Below, piece after piece: positions 25,221 to 33,114 of a stretch of DNA of 64,000 nucleotides (position 1 is its first letter; every line of letters starts with the position of its first letter). The translations under genes were made by a program, and so were the position numbers. The stretch is taken from positions 814,947 through 878,946 of the forward strand of contig CAVUYE010000003.1 of assembly GCA_963745665.1 (NCBI GenBank), in the 5' to 3' direction. This DNA comes from Bog-473 sp963745665. GTDB taxonomy: Bacteria > Actinomycetota > Acidimicrobiia > Acidimicrobiales > RAAP-2. A model generated the notes under the pieces. It was not told where the DNA came from. It saw nothing but the letters and a program-made list of their open reading frames with translations, and did no database searches.

Positions 25221-26534
25221 TCAAAGCGGAACGGAATGCTCCTTGCCGGGAAGGGACTCTTCTACTGCTGGGGTTGCAGGTTCGCTGCGCTCCCTCGTGC
25301 CGGCTGTGCGGTGCCAGCGAACCTGCATGCGAGCTCCACCCAGCTCAGATGTTCCAATGTGCCATTCGCCGCCAGTCGCGCGTACGACGGCATCGCCAAT
25401 AGCGAGACCGAGCCCAGCTCCGCTGCCCTCCTCTGTGGCCCGGTGAAATCGGTCAAAGAGATGCGCCCGAGCGTCCGGAGCGATCCCGGGTCCGTCATCT
25501 TCCACGGTGAGGCAGACCCTATTGCCTGGCGTCTCAACCGTGATTCGAATGGATCCGTTGCGCTTGGCGTGGCGACAAGCATTGTCAACCAGTACTCCGA
25601 CAAGACGGTCAACCCATTCGGGCGGCGCACTGACCCACGGGACGATGTCCCCTTCGTGGCAGACCGACAGTCTGACACCCCGGCGGGCCGCCACTGCCTC
25701 GAAGCGGTCCGCGCAGGCAATGGCGATCTCTGCCGCGTCAACGGGCTCGTTGCCTGGTGGAGGTGGCGCAGAATCAAACCTCGAGAGCCACAGCAGATCC
25801 TCGACGATGTGACGCAGACGCATGCTCTCGTGCCTCACCCGGGTGAGTGCGTCGCGATACTCCTCTGCCTCCCTTGTCTCTGAAAGCGCGAGGCTCACCT
25901 CGGCTTCGATGACGCTCAGTGGCGTCCGCAACTCGTGAGAGGCGTCAGCGGTGAATTCGAGTTGCCGGCGCCTGGCCAGTTCGACTGGCTTGGCCGCGTT
26001 GATCCCGATGAGCAATGTTCCGAGGAACACAGCCACCAGGAGCACTGGGCCAGCCAGCAGTTCGAGGGCGACCAGATCGTCCTCCACGTGGTCGGTTTGA
26101 GCAAGGCTCTGTCCTGCGATGATACGTTCGCCGCCGATTTCACGCGATTGCAGTCGGAACGATTCGGTGCCAAGCGAAGCCACCGAAGTCGGGCTTACTT
26201 GTGCGGCATCCGACTTGGCAAGGGACGGTGCGCCAGACGTCAGGGCAACGGGCTGACCCGATGATCCGATACGCCAAAAAAACACAGGGGCATCATCTAG
26301 GTCGTGGCCGTTGGCGTAGATGTTGGCGGCGGCTGCTTGGCGCGGATTCTGGGCCACCTCTCCGAGTCGCTGGCTGAGGCGAGCATCCACTCCTGCGTAG
26401 AGGCGGTGATGATCGATGACGTCGAACGCCACCACGAGGCAGACGTAGGTGACGCCGATGAGAAGAGTGCCGATGAGCGCGACGCGAGCAGCATGGAGCA
26501 CATACGGTCTTCGCCACATCCATGGAAATCTCAC
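25221..26534 (-). CDS. Two-component sensor histidine kinase
   Basis: A 437-residue membrane sensor. Two transmembrane helices (~18-38 and ~168-190) flank a ~130-residue extracytoplasmic domain of no clear family. The second helix leads almost directly into the dimerisation helix without a clear HAMP domain. Kinase boxes are present: H-box FTADASHELRTPLSV, N-box LVDNACRHAKRNG, and ATP-lid motifs VEDDGPGIAPDA and GSGAGLGLAIGDA. The GTG start overlaps the response-regulator stop (GTGA), so the pair is translationally coupled. Confidence 0.93.
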   Translation of the reverse strand: MRFPWMWRRPYVLHAARVALIGTLLIGVTYVCLVVAFDVIDHHRLYAGVDARLSQRLGEVAQNPRQAAAANIYANGHDLDDAPVFFWRIGSSGQPVALTSGAPSLAKSDAAQVSPTSVASLGTESFRLQSREIGGERIIAGQSLAQTDHVEDDLVALELLAGPVLLVAVFLGTLLIGINAAKPVELARRRQLEFTADASHELRTPLSVIEAEVSLALSETREAEEYRDALTRVRHESMRLRHIVEDLLWLSRFDSAPPPPGNEPVDAAEIAIACADRFEAVAARRGVRLSVCHEGDIVPWVSAPPEWVDRLVGVLVDNACRHAKRNGSIRITVETPGNRVCLTVEDDGPGIAPDARAHLFDRFHRATEEGSGAGLGLAIGDAVVRATGGEWHIGTSELGGARMQVRWHRTAGTRERSEPATPAVEESLPGKEHSVPL

Positions 26535-27199
26535 GATGGCGCCACGCGGTAGCCCAGCGACCGCACCGCTTCGATCTTCGCTCCGCTGTTCGCTATCTTC
26601 CCTCGAAGCCTGGCCAGGTGGACATCGAGGGTGTTCGAACCTAATGCGTCTGCCTCCTCGTTCCAGACCGCGAGCGCAATCGAGCGTCGGGAGACGGTCG
26701 CCGGTGACCGCCGCATGAGGACCTCGAGTATCGAGAGCTCTGTGGCAGTCAGGCGAGGATGGTTCGGTCCGATGTTCACTTCGCGGGTGACGGTGTCGAG
26801 GGTCAAGTCACCAACTGTGATCAGAAGCGACTGCACGGCCTCCCCCCGCCGCTGCAACGCTCGTAGGCGGGCCAACAGCTCCGAAAAATCGAATGGCTTG
26901 ACGAGATAGTCGTCAGCGCCTTCGTCCAGACCAGTCACCCGATCGGCCGCCTCGTCTCGGGCGGTGAGCATCAAAACGGGAACCGCTGACCCGCGGCGAC
27001 GCAGTTGCTGGATAACCTCGAGCCCCGAGATCTTCGGCATTCGCCAGTCGAGGATGACGACCTCGTACTCGTACGTCTGGAGGTGGCGAAGAGCCTGCTC
27101 GCCGTCCGCCGTGGCGTCGACGGTATAGCCGTTCCGCCGGAGTCCGCGCTCCAGCACAGAGCGCAAACCCTCATCGTCTTCCGCGACGAGCACGCGCAC
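26531..27199 (-). CDS. OmpR/PhoB-family response regulator
   Basis: A 222-residue DNA-binding regulator. The receiver domain (1-115) has the acidic pocket E-D-D (residues 7-9), the phospho-acceptor in VVILDWRMPKISG (D51), the threonine/serine position in MLTARD and the lysine in LVKPFDF. The C-terminal winged helix contains LTATELSILEVLMRRSPATV and ends VRSLGYRV. It is the cognate partner of the overlapping histidine kinase. Its promoter lies in the 27200-27475 spacer, which contains striking inverted repeats. Confidence 0.94.
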   Translation of the reverse strand: MRVLVAEDDEGLRSVLERGLRRNGYTVDATADGEQALRHLQTYEYEVVILDWRMPKISGLEVIQQLRRRGSAVPVLMLTARDEAADRVTGLDEGADDYLVKPFDFSELLARLRALQRRGEAVQSLLITVGDLTLDTVTREVNIGPNHPRLTATELSILEVLMRRSPATVSRRSIALAVWNEEADALGSNTLDVHLARLRGKIANSGAKIEAVRSLGYRVAPS

Positions 27200-27302
27200 C
27201 CCGGGTTGTCTACTCCTTCAACATGACGTGGGAATGAAGCCGTGGGTGCTCGAAGGCGGACACCCGTTGCGCTCCAGGCTAGGCGGGTGAGACGCCTCTC
27301 CT

Positions 27303-27355
27303 GGGTGAAGCACATTCTTCAGCTGCTCTTACGCTGGGCTTCACCCTGTCGTAAG
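27303..27355. promoter_or_regulatory. Overlapping inverted repeats upstream of the two-component system and redox operon
   Basis: Two interleaved dyads: gggtgaagc (27303-27311) with gcttcaccc (27338-27346), and cttacg (27328-27333) with cgtaag (27350-27355), all perfect. They lie in the divergent spacer between the response-regulator gene and the ApbE operon, so they are candidates for regulator binding or an RNA hairpin affecting either side. Confidence 0.45.
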
Positions 27356-27475
27356 TCTCGCTCCCTAGGGTTGAGACGAAGCGCGAAATGCAGCCTGGTC
27401 AGAGGTCCGTGCCGAGCCTGAATGCCGCTTTTGCAGCTCCCTGAATTCCCAGCAAGAAGGACTCCAGCACCCTCA

Positions 27476-27853
27476 ATGAGCCAACGAAACGTACGTCACT
27501 CGCCAGGAGCAAGGGACCGGGCCCAAAGACGGCTGAGCCGTCTCACGCGACTCGTCGCATTTACTGCAACGGGCGTGACCGCGTTCATCGGCGTTGTTGT
27601 GGCGCATGAGCGACCTGGATCGAGTTCGGCGGCCGTGACCGCCACCGTCCCATCGACCTCGACCTCGACTTCTACCTCGACCTCTACGACACTGCCGACG
27701 TCTACTCCGGAACAGTCATCAGAAAGCAACGGAGCTCAATCGTCTTCGAGCACGCAATCGACGTCATCACAGAGCACCACCACAACCACTTCGCCTCCAC
27801 CTACCACCACAACGAGGCCTCCCGTGGCCACTTCGGGTCCCACTTCGCGGTGA
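27476..27853 (+). CDS. Ser/Thr-rich single-pass membrane protein at the head of the redox operon
   Basis: A 125-residue protein: basic N-terminus (many Arg), one transmembrane helix (LVAFTATGVTAFIGVVVA, ~25-42), then ~80 residues of Ser/Thr/Pro low complexity. Part of that stretch is encoded by a degenerate tcgacc-type hexanucleotide repeat (about 27653-27690). In comparable actinobacterial operons the first gene often encodes a similar anchor plus an FMN-binding domain that ApbE flavinylates; here the protein stops after the linker and contains no S-G-A-T flavinylation motif. It sits 16 bases before apbE. An upstream ATG at 27422 is possible, but the ATG at 27476 begins the recognisable part. 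Confidence 0.55.
   Translation: MSQRNVRHSPGARDRAQRRLSRLTRLVAFTATGVTAFIGVVVAHERPGSSSAAVTATVPSTSTSTSTSTSTTLPTSTPEQSSESNGAQSSSSTQSTSSQSTTTTTSPPPTTTTRPPVATSGPTSR
27653..27690 (+). repeat. Degenerate hexanucleotide repeat (tcgacc)n
   Basis: About six tandem copies of tcgacc/tctacc coding for alternating Ser-Thr in the linker of the membrane protein. Such short repeats are prone to length change. Confidence 0.6.
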
Positions 27854-27869
27854 GCATGCGGAGAACAAT

Positions 27870-28802
27870 GTGCAACTGAGCGCCACGCGGTTCTTTCGAG
27901 CCATCGGGACCACGGCGACAGTGGTGGTCGCCGACGGGAGTGATACTGCGGCGGACTGGGCCGCGTCGATGCTCCGGACCGAGACCGACCTGCTGGACAG
28001 GACATGCAGTCGGTTTCGTGACGATTCCGAGTTGGCGCATCTGCACCGCCAGGCCGGGAGGGTCACGGCAGTGTCACCGCTCTTGTTCGACGCGCTCGAG
28101 GTAGCGATCGGAGTTGCAGAAAAGACGGGCGGTGCGGTCGATCCCACGGTGGGGAACGCGATGGTCGCGCTCGGCTATGACAGGGACTTCGAGCAGGTCG
28201 TGGGGAATACGGTCCGCGTCTCGGACACAGTGTTCCCGGCACCCGGGTATGGCTGCATCGAACTCGATATCGCCGCCGGTACCGTGCGGATACCGCGAGG
28301 TGTACAGCTTGATCTTGGGTCTTCGGCCAAGGCACTCGGTGCCGACCGGGCGGCCGCACACATCGCCGAGAAGCTCGGCCTGGGCGTCCTGGTCAGTATC
28401 GGTGGTGATGTCGCAGTCAGCGGCCAACCTCCCTCCGACGGGTGGCCTGTCGGGATCGCATTGGACTCTGCGGTCTCCCCGAACGAGACCGCGCACCGGG
28501 TGGCCATCAGTCAGGGTGGCCTGGCCAGCTCAGGCCCCGGGGTTCGCAGCTGGAAGCTGGGTGCCGAGCCGGTGCACCACATCATCGATCCGGCCACGGG
28601 ATTCAGCTCGTCATCCTTCTGGGCGCTCGTGTCCGCCTGCGGCGCATCGTGTGTTGACGCCAACGCGCTTTCGACTGCGGCGATCGTGTGGGGTCAAGAA
28701 GCCACGGAGCGGCTTCGACCGTTCGGCCAGGCCGTGCGGTTGGTGCGCCAGGACGGCGTGGTCTTCACGCTGGGCGGTTGGCCGCAGGACGATGCAGGGT
28801 GA
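27870..28802 (+). CDS. apbE: FAD:protein FMN transferase (ApbE family)
   Basis: A 310-residue flavin transferase. It attaches FMN from FAD to a threonine of a target protein, using Mg. Visible motifs are GGAVDPTVGNAMVALGYDRD, LDLGSSAKALGADRAAAHIA and the C-terminal HHIIDPATGFSS with the conserved metal/flavin residues. There is no signal peptide or lipobox, unlike most exported ApbE proteins, so it may act in the cytoplasm. The GTG start has GCGGAGA five bases before it. Its stop overlaps the next gene as GTGA. Confidence 0.92.
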   Translation: MQLSATRFFRAIGTTATVVVADGSDTAADWAASMLRTETDLLDRTCSRFRDDSELAHLHRQAGRVTAVSPLLFDALEVAIGVAEKTGGAVDPTVGNAMVALGYDRDFEQVVGNTVRVSDTVFPAPGYGCIELDIAAGTVRIPRGVQLDLGSSAKALGADRAAAHIAEKLGLGVLVSIGGDVAVSGQPPSDGWPVGIALDSAVSPNETAHRVAISQGGLASSGPGVRSWKLGAEPVHHIIDPATGFSSSSFWALVSACGASCVDANALSTAAIVWGQEATERLRPFGQAVRLVRQDGVVFTLGGWPQDDAG

Positions 28803-29434
28803 ACTCGACCGCACTGTGGTACGCGACTCGAGCCTCAGGGATCATGGCGCTTGTCCTGCTCACCATGACCATGATCTTGGGACTCATGACGGCCGGACGG
28901 GCCAAGGCCAGAAACTGGCCGGGATTCCTCCAGCAGGAGCTCCATCGTCGCCTCTCCATCATTGCAGTGATTTTCTTGGCTCTGCACGTCCTGACCAGCG
29001 TCCTCGACACGTACGTCCATATTGGATGGTTGGCCGTCGTGGTTCCCTTCGCCTCGCCCTATGCCCGTTTCTGGGTCGGCACAGGCACGATTGCGCTTGA
29101 CCTCATGGTGGCGGTCTTCGTCTCGAGCCTGCTCCGCCCGCACCTTGCACCCGGGACATGGCGAGGCATCCATTGGCTCGCCTACGCCTGTTGGCCGATC
29201 GCTCTGGTCCACACGTTCGGGTTGGGGACTGACGCCGGAGAGCTGTGGGTCATCGCACTTGGAGCAGCATGTGTGCTCTCGGTAGCCACTGCACTTGTTT
29301 GGCGGCTCCGGATCGTGGCTGGGCAAATTGCGCCATCGCCGACTGTGTTCGATGTGGAAACCATGCATCAGGCCGAACCGGCTCGGCGGCTGGTGTCGTC
29401 TACTCGCGTGAGGGGTGGCCGCCATGGTGCATAG
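28799..29434 (+). CDS. Ferric-reductase-like transmembrane heme protein
   Basis: A 211-residue polytopic protein (about six helices) of the ferric reductase-like transmembrane domain family, which carries electrons across the membrane through b-type hemes. Candidate heme ligands are the histidines in FLALHVLTSVLDTYVHIGW and GIHWLAYACWPIALVHTFG. There is no FAD/NAD-binding C-terminal domain, so electrons must come from a separate protein, plausibly the NuoF-like product of the next gene. The GTG start overlaps the apbE stop by 4 bases; the end overlaps the next gene by 11. Confidence 0.85.
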   Translation: MNSTALWYATRASGIMALVLLTMTMILGLMTAGRAKARNWPGFLQQELHRRLSIIAVIFLALHVLTSVLDTYVHIGWLAVVVPFASPYARFWVGTGTIALDLMVAVFVSSLLRPHLAPGTWRGIHWLAYACWPIALVHTFGLGTDAGELWVIALGAACVLSVATALVWRLRIVAGQIAPSPTVFDVETMHQAEPARRLVSSTRVRGGRHGA

Positions 29435-30701
29435 TGCGGGCACGATGGCGGTCCGGGCGGATGTGCATCACTTGCTCGGACATCCGCGTGATCTGGCGGG
29501 ACACATCCAAGCTCACGGTCCTCTGGTTGTGCCCGATGGCCATCTTCCGCGCCAGATGATGGCTGCCGATCTCGAGGAGTCCGGTCTGCAGGGCCGTGGG
29601 GGCGGTGGTTTCCCTACCTCCATCAAGCTTGCGGTTGCGTCATCAGCCGGACGAGGAGGAACCGTCCTCGTGAACGCCATGGAGGGTGAACCCGCCAGCG
29701 ACAAGGACAAGCTGCTCTTGAGCCATGTGCCCCATCTGGTGCTCGACGGCGCACAGTTCCTCGCTGCGATGTGCCGTGCCAGTCGTGTGGTCGTCTGTGT
29801 GCCAGTTGGACGAGAGAGTGCAGCCGCAGGCGTTGCGCACGCCATGGCCGAACGCAGGAGAAGCAGGTACTCGCCCGTTCCCGAAACTCTGGTCCGACCA
29901 CCTGATCGCTTCGTCGGGGGGGAGGAGTCAGCTTTGGCAAACTTCGTCGAATCTGGTTCCTCGCTGCCTGTCTTCCGCCCCGACAAGGGCACCGCGCTGC
30001 GAATCGGAAGACGGCCCGCCCTGGTTCACAACGCGGAGACTCTCGCCCACATCTCGCTTATCGCCCGACAAGGCCCGAGTTTGTTCCGCGCTCGGGGGAC
30101 CGCCGAGGAACCGGGAACATGTCTGATCACCATCGGGGGGAGTGTCGCCCACCCCGGAGTTGTCGAGGTCGACCGAGGCACACCGCTCTTGGATATCGCG
30201 CAGCGCGGTGCGCCAACCGAACCGCCGCAGGCGTTCCTGGTCGGTGGATTCGGTGGGAGCTGGGTCGGATCCGATCAATTTGCAATCCCTTACGCGACCA
30301 AGTCCCTTCGAGCGATCGGCGCCAGGGCGGGTGTAGGCGTGATCGTGGTGCTCGGAGCATCTTCGTGTGGGGTCGCGGAAACCGCCCGCATTGCCCGCTA
30401 CCTGGCATTTCAGAGCGCCGGACAGTGTGGGCCCTGCGTGAATGGGCTCCCGGCGATCGCCGACGACCTGGCCTGCCTGGCCCACGGCCAAGTGGACTAC
30501 GACCTGTTGCCTCGTCTCCGGCGCAGACTTGGCCAGGTGAACGGCCGCGGCGCGTGCGGACATCCCGACGGCGCCGTCGCCCTGGTCCGCAGTGCCCTTT
30601 CCGTTTTTGCAGCCGACGTCGCGACTCATAACGCAGCGCTTCCCTGCCCGCACCATCGCCGCCCCACGTCGATGCGATTTCCCTTCCCGATTGCGAGTTG
30701 A
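29424..30701 (+). CDS. NuoF-like NADH-binding flavo-iron-sulfur protein with SLBB domain
   Basis: A 425-residue homologue of the 51-kDa complex I subunit. It has the FMN loop LQGRGGGGFPTSIKLAV, the NADH-proximal NAMEGEPASDKDK, FVGGEESALANFVESG, an SLBB region around residues 235-300 and a C-terminal iron-sulfur region. The usual E-S-C-G-x-C-x-P-C signature reads QSAGQCGPCVNG, so the first of four cluster cysteines is alanine; a later cysteine lies in GRGACGHPDGAV. It probably passes electrons between a nicotinamide or ferredoxin pool and the membrane heme protein. The ATG at 29424 has GAGGGG before it. Confidence 0.85.
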   Translation: MVHSAGTMAVRADVHHLLGHPRDLAGHIQAHGPLVVPDGHLPRQMMAADLEESGLQGRGGGGFPTSIKLAVASSAGRGGTVLVNAMEGEPASDKDKLLLSHVPHLVLDGAQFLAAMCRASRVVVCVPVGRESAAAGVAHAMAERRRSRYSPVPETLVRPPDRFVGGEESALANFVESGSSLPVFRPDKGTALRIGRRPALVHNAETLAHISLIARQGPSLFRARGTAEEPGTCLITIGGSVAHPGVVEVDRGTPLLDIAQRGAPTEPPQAFLVGGFGGSWVGSDQFAIPYATKSLRAIGARAGVGVIVVLGASSCGVAETARIARYLAFQSAGQCGPCVNGLPAIADDLACLAHGQVDYDLLPRLRRRLGQVNGRGACGHPDGAVALVRSALSVFAADVATHNAALPCPHHRRPTSMRFPFPIAS

Positions 30702-30702
30702 C

Positions 30703-30915
30703 GTGGCGGAACTGCGTGTCACCATCGACCCCGTGGCCTGTGATGCCTACGGCTACTGCGCGGAGCTTCTCCCAGAGCTCATCACCCTGGATGAATGGGG
30801 GTATCCCATTGTCGAGGCCCAACCCGCGAACGGTGCAATGCTGATCTCGGCCAGGCGGGCTGTGCGTGATTGTCCCAAGCGCGCCATCACACTCAGCGTA
30901 CGGACCGGCCGATGA
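30703..30915 (+). CDS. Small single-cluster ferredoxin ([3Fe-4S] type)
   Basis: A 70-residue ferredoxin. The cysteine pattern is C-D-A-Y-G-Y-C followed by a distant D-C-P-K-R-A-I, i.e. C-x5-C...C-P, lacking the middle cysteine of a [4Fe-4S] site. This is the spacing of actinobacterial [3Fe-4S] ferredoxins that often serve P450s. Here it is the last gene of the ApbE-heme-NuoF operon, starting one base after the upstream stop, so it most likely exchanges electrons with the NuoF-like protein. Confidence 0.85.
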   Translation: MAELRVTIDPVACDAYGYCAELLPELITLDEWGYPIVEAQPANGAMLISARRAVRDCPKRAITLSVRTGR

Positions 30916-30964
30916 GCCTCCGATGACCACCTGATCGCTTTCTGTCCAGTTGGCTTCAGGGCTG

Positions 30965-30981
30965 ATATCGAAACTCGATAT
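30965..30981. promoter_or_regulatory. Probable PadR operator
   Basis: atatcga-aac-tcgatat: a perfect 17-bp inverted repeat ending 17 bases before the PadR start codon. Its position over the promoter and its AT-rich TATCGA arms fit autoregulatory sites of PadR-type repressors. Confidence 0.65.
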
Positions 30982-30998
30982 TTGACTAACCTCAAGGG

Positions 30999-31304
30999 GT
31001 GCACGAGTTCCTCAGGGGCGCGGTTCGACTCCACGTTCTCCATCACGCCGCCCATGGCCAGGTCCACGGGGCATCGATGGCTCGGGAACTGGCGCGTCAC
31101 GGATACCGAATCAGTCCGGGAACGCTCTATCCCATCCTCCACAAGATGGAGGCGGAGGGCCTCATCAGATCGTTTCGAGAGGTGGTCGCAGGACGGGCCC
31201 GCCGGACATATGTTGCCACGGCCAAGGGCCGGCGACAGCTGGAATCGACGAAAGGCAAGCTGAGGGAGCTCGCTGACGAAGTGCTCGGGAACGAGGCTCC
31301 GTGA
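30999..31304 (+). CDS. PadR-family transcriptional regulator
   Basis: A 101-residue winged-helix repressor. The DNA-binding part includes GASMARELARHGYRISPGTL and the diagnostic YPILHKMEAEGLI, followed by the wing ARRTYVATAKGRRQL and a short C-terminal helix. It overlaps the chromate transporter start by 4 bases, and PadR-chrA pairs are known in other bacteria, so it probably controls the transporter and itself through the palindrome upstream. Confidence 0.93.
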   Translation: MHEFLRGAVRLHVLHHAAHGQVHGASMARELARHGYRISPGTLYPILHKMEAEGLIRSFREVVAGRARRTYVATAKGRRQLESTKGKLRELADEVLGNEAP

Positions 31305-32488
31305 TGAGCGGCTTCGGTGGGGACGAACTGGGCCAGCCAGAACGGGTCGGGCTCCGCACCATCGCCCGCGAATGGCTTCGTTTGGGGTGTATCGGGTTCG
31401 GGGGACCGCCGGCGCACATTGCCCTCCTACGGCGCCTGTGCGTGGAAGACCGGCAATGGATGGATGCCAAAGAGTTCGAGGACGCCATAGCCACCACGAA
31501 CCTTCTTCCCGGGCCCGCCTCGACACAGCTGGCGATCTTCTGCGCCTGGCGACTTCGAAGATCCGCCGGAGCCCTCCTCGGCGGGTTGTGTTTCATCCTC
31601 CCTGGGCTCCTGCTCATCCTCGGGCTGTCTGTGGTCTTCTTGGCCAGCCACCCGCCCGACTTGGTACTGGGCGCCGCGGCAGGAGCGGGAGCAGCGGTGC
31701 CGGCTGTGGCGCTGAGCGCAGCATGGAGATTGGTCCCCGCTAGCAGGGTCCGCATGGGGGATGTGCGGTCTCAGCGGGTTCGCTGGGCCGTCTACGCCCT
31801 GGTCGGTGGCATTGCAGCAGCCACCGTTGGCGCCTACCTCGTTATGGTGATCCTCGTCTGCGGCCTGGTTGAGATCGCCATCCGCCGACGCCGGCGACTG
31901 TCCCCAGGAACGACTGGTTCCTTCTCGCCAGTGTTGCTGCTCCACGGCGGAGCAGTGGGGGGTCTTGGGGCTCTGGCCTGGGTCGCCTTCAAGGTCGGCG
32001 CGCTTTCCTATGGCGGCGGGTTCGTGATCGTTCCTCTGATGCAGCACGACGCGGTGGTCACCTACCACTGGATGACGGGTGCCCAATTCCTCAACGCCGT
32101 CGCGCTCGGCCAGATCACGCCTGGCCCCGTGGTCCAGACAATGGCTGTCGTCGGGTACGCGGCCGGGGGTCTGGGCGGGGGTCTCCTCGCAGCACTGATC
32201 GTCTTCGCGCCCTCGTTCTTCTTCATCCTGATCGGCGCTCCACACTTCGACCAAATTCGGTCGAACAACTCGGTGGAATCGTTTTTGACGGGAGCGGGAC
32301 CAGCCGTCATCGGCGCCATTGCTGGGTCGGCGATTCCCCTAAGCCTGGCGTTCCAACACCTGTGGCAGATACCCGTACTTGCCGGTGCATTTGTGTGGCT
32401 CTTCGCGGCGCGGCGCGGCGTTGTCAGCGGACTTCTTCTCGCAGGGGGCATCGGGATTCTCGCGGCACTGTCGGGAGTTCCCGCGTGA
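31301..32488 (+). CDS. chrA: Chromate efflux transporter ChrA (two-domain)
   Basis: A 395-residue membrane protein of the CHR family with two homologous halves and about ten to twelve helices. Repeat 1 has FGGPPAHIALLRR and LLPGPASTQLAIF; repeat 2 has ALSYGGGFVIVPLMQHDAV and ALGQITPGPVVQTMAVVGY. The paired G-G-x-x-A/V and P-G-P motifs are characteristic. It expels chromate from the cytoplasm. The start is GTG (GTGA overlap with padR) or the ATG immediately after it. 267 bases downstream (32489-32755) hold no gene I can support. Confidence 0.93.
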   Translation: MMSGFGGDELGQPERVGLRTIAREWLRLGCIGFGGPPAHIALLRRLCVEDRQWMDAKEFEDAIATTNLLPGPASTQLAIFCAWRLRRSAGALLGGLCFILPGLLLILGLSVVFLASHPPDLVLGAAAGAGAAVPAVALSAAWRLVPASRVRMGDVRSQRVRWAVYALVGGIAAATVGAYLVMVILVCGLVEIAIRRRRRLSPGTTGSFSPVLLLHGGAVGGLGALAWVAFKVGALSYGGGFVIVPLMQHDAVVTYHWMTGAQFLNAVALGQITPGPVVQTMAVVGYAAGGLGGGLLAALIVFAPSFFFILIGAPHFDQIRSNNSVESFLTGAGPAVIGAIAGSAIPLSLAFQHLWQIPVLAGAFVWLFAARRGVVSGLLLAGGIGILAALSGVPA

Positions 32489-32755
32489 AGGCGATGGATG
32501 TTCTGTGCGGGTTCGTTTCTGACGGGTTAGGGCGCCAGCTCGATGCACTCGTCGTTGCGGACGATGGGCCTTCTGATCGACGGCGCTTGACGACGACGGG
32601 ATTGCGACACGGAGGCCCGGATTCCAACTGACCGCTTGTCTTCGCACGGCCCCCTCGAGAGGTGCAGATGTCGTACGGAGTCCCCATCGACCTGCGGCCG
32701 GTTCCTCGGGCTGGACCGCCTGACGCGGGGGGACCGATCTACCATTCGGGGTGTC

Positions 32756-33022
32756 ATGCAACGATGGGTGTCCGGTCGCGCGCTGCTGCTCCACTTCGAG
32801 TTATCCCTGCTCGTAGCCGGGTGTGCGGCGGCCACATGGTGGCAGGCCAGGAGGGCGCTTGGCGGCAACGATCTCAGCTGGTTCTACACGTTCGAGTGGC
32901 CCATCTTCGCCGGCATCGCCATTGCTGCATGGTGGCACCTCATCCACGAGGACCCGGTCGAACGCGAAGCCCGCAAGAAAGAAAGGGCCCGAGACCCGGC
33001 CGAGCGGACGGCAGAGTGGTGA
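32756..33022 (+). CDS. Small two-helix membrane protein, unknown function
   Basis: An 88-residue protein with two hydrophobic helices (LLLHFELSLLVAGCAAATWW and WPIFAGIAIAAWWHLIHE) and a strongly charged C-terminal tail rich in Glu, Arg and Lys. Similar short proteins occur near oxidase genes in actinobacteria, but I cannot name a family. The ATG at 32756 places the start at the recognisable sequence; the open frame upstream to 32636 is low quality. Confidence 0.5.
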   Translation: MQRWVSGRALLLHFELSLLVAGCAAATWWQARRALGGNDLSWFYTFEWPIFAGIAIAAWWHLIHEDPVEREARKKERARDPAERTAEW

Positions 33023-33114
33023 GTCGGCAGCACCGTCGCCACGGGGCGGACCGGAGCCCGCGGGCGGGTGGCGGCGACCCGATGCCGTGAACCCGGCTGG
33101 CTAGCCTGACCAGC

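Noticed and set aside
27422..27853. FMN-binding domain in the first protein of the redox operon
   Set aside because: The protein ends in a low-complexity tail, no flavinylation motif is present, and only 16 bases separate it from apbE, leaving no room for a hidden domain.
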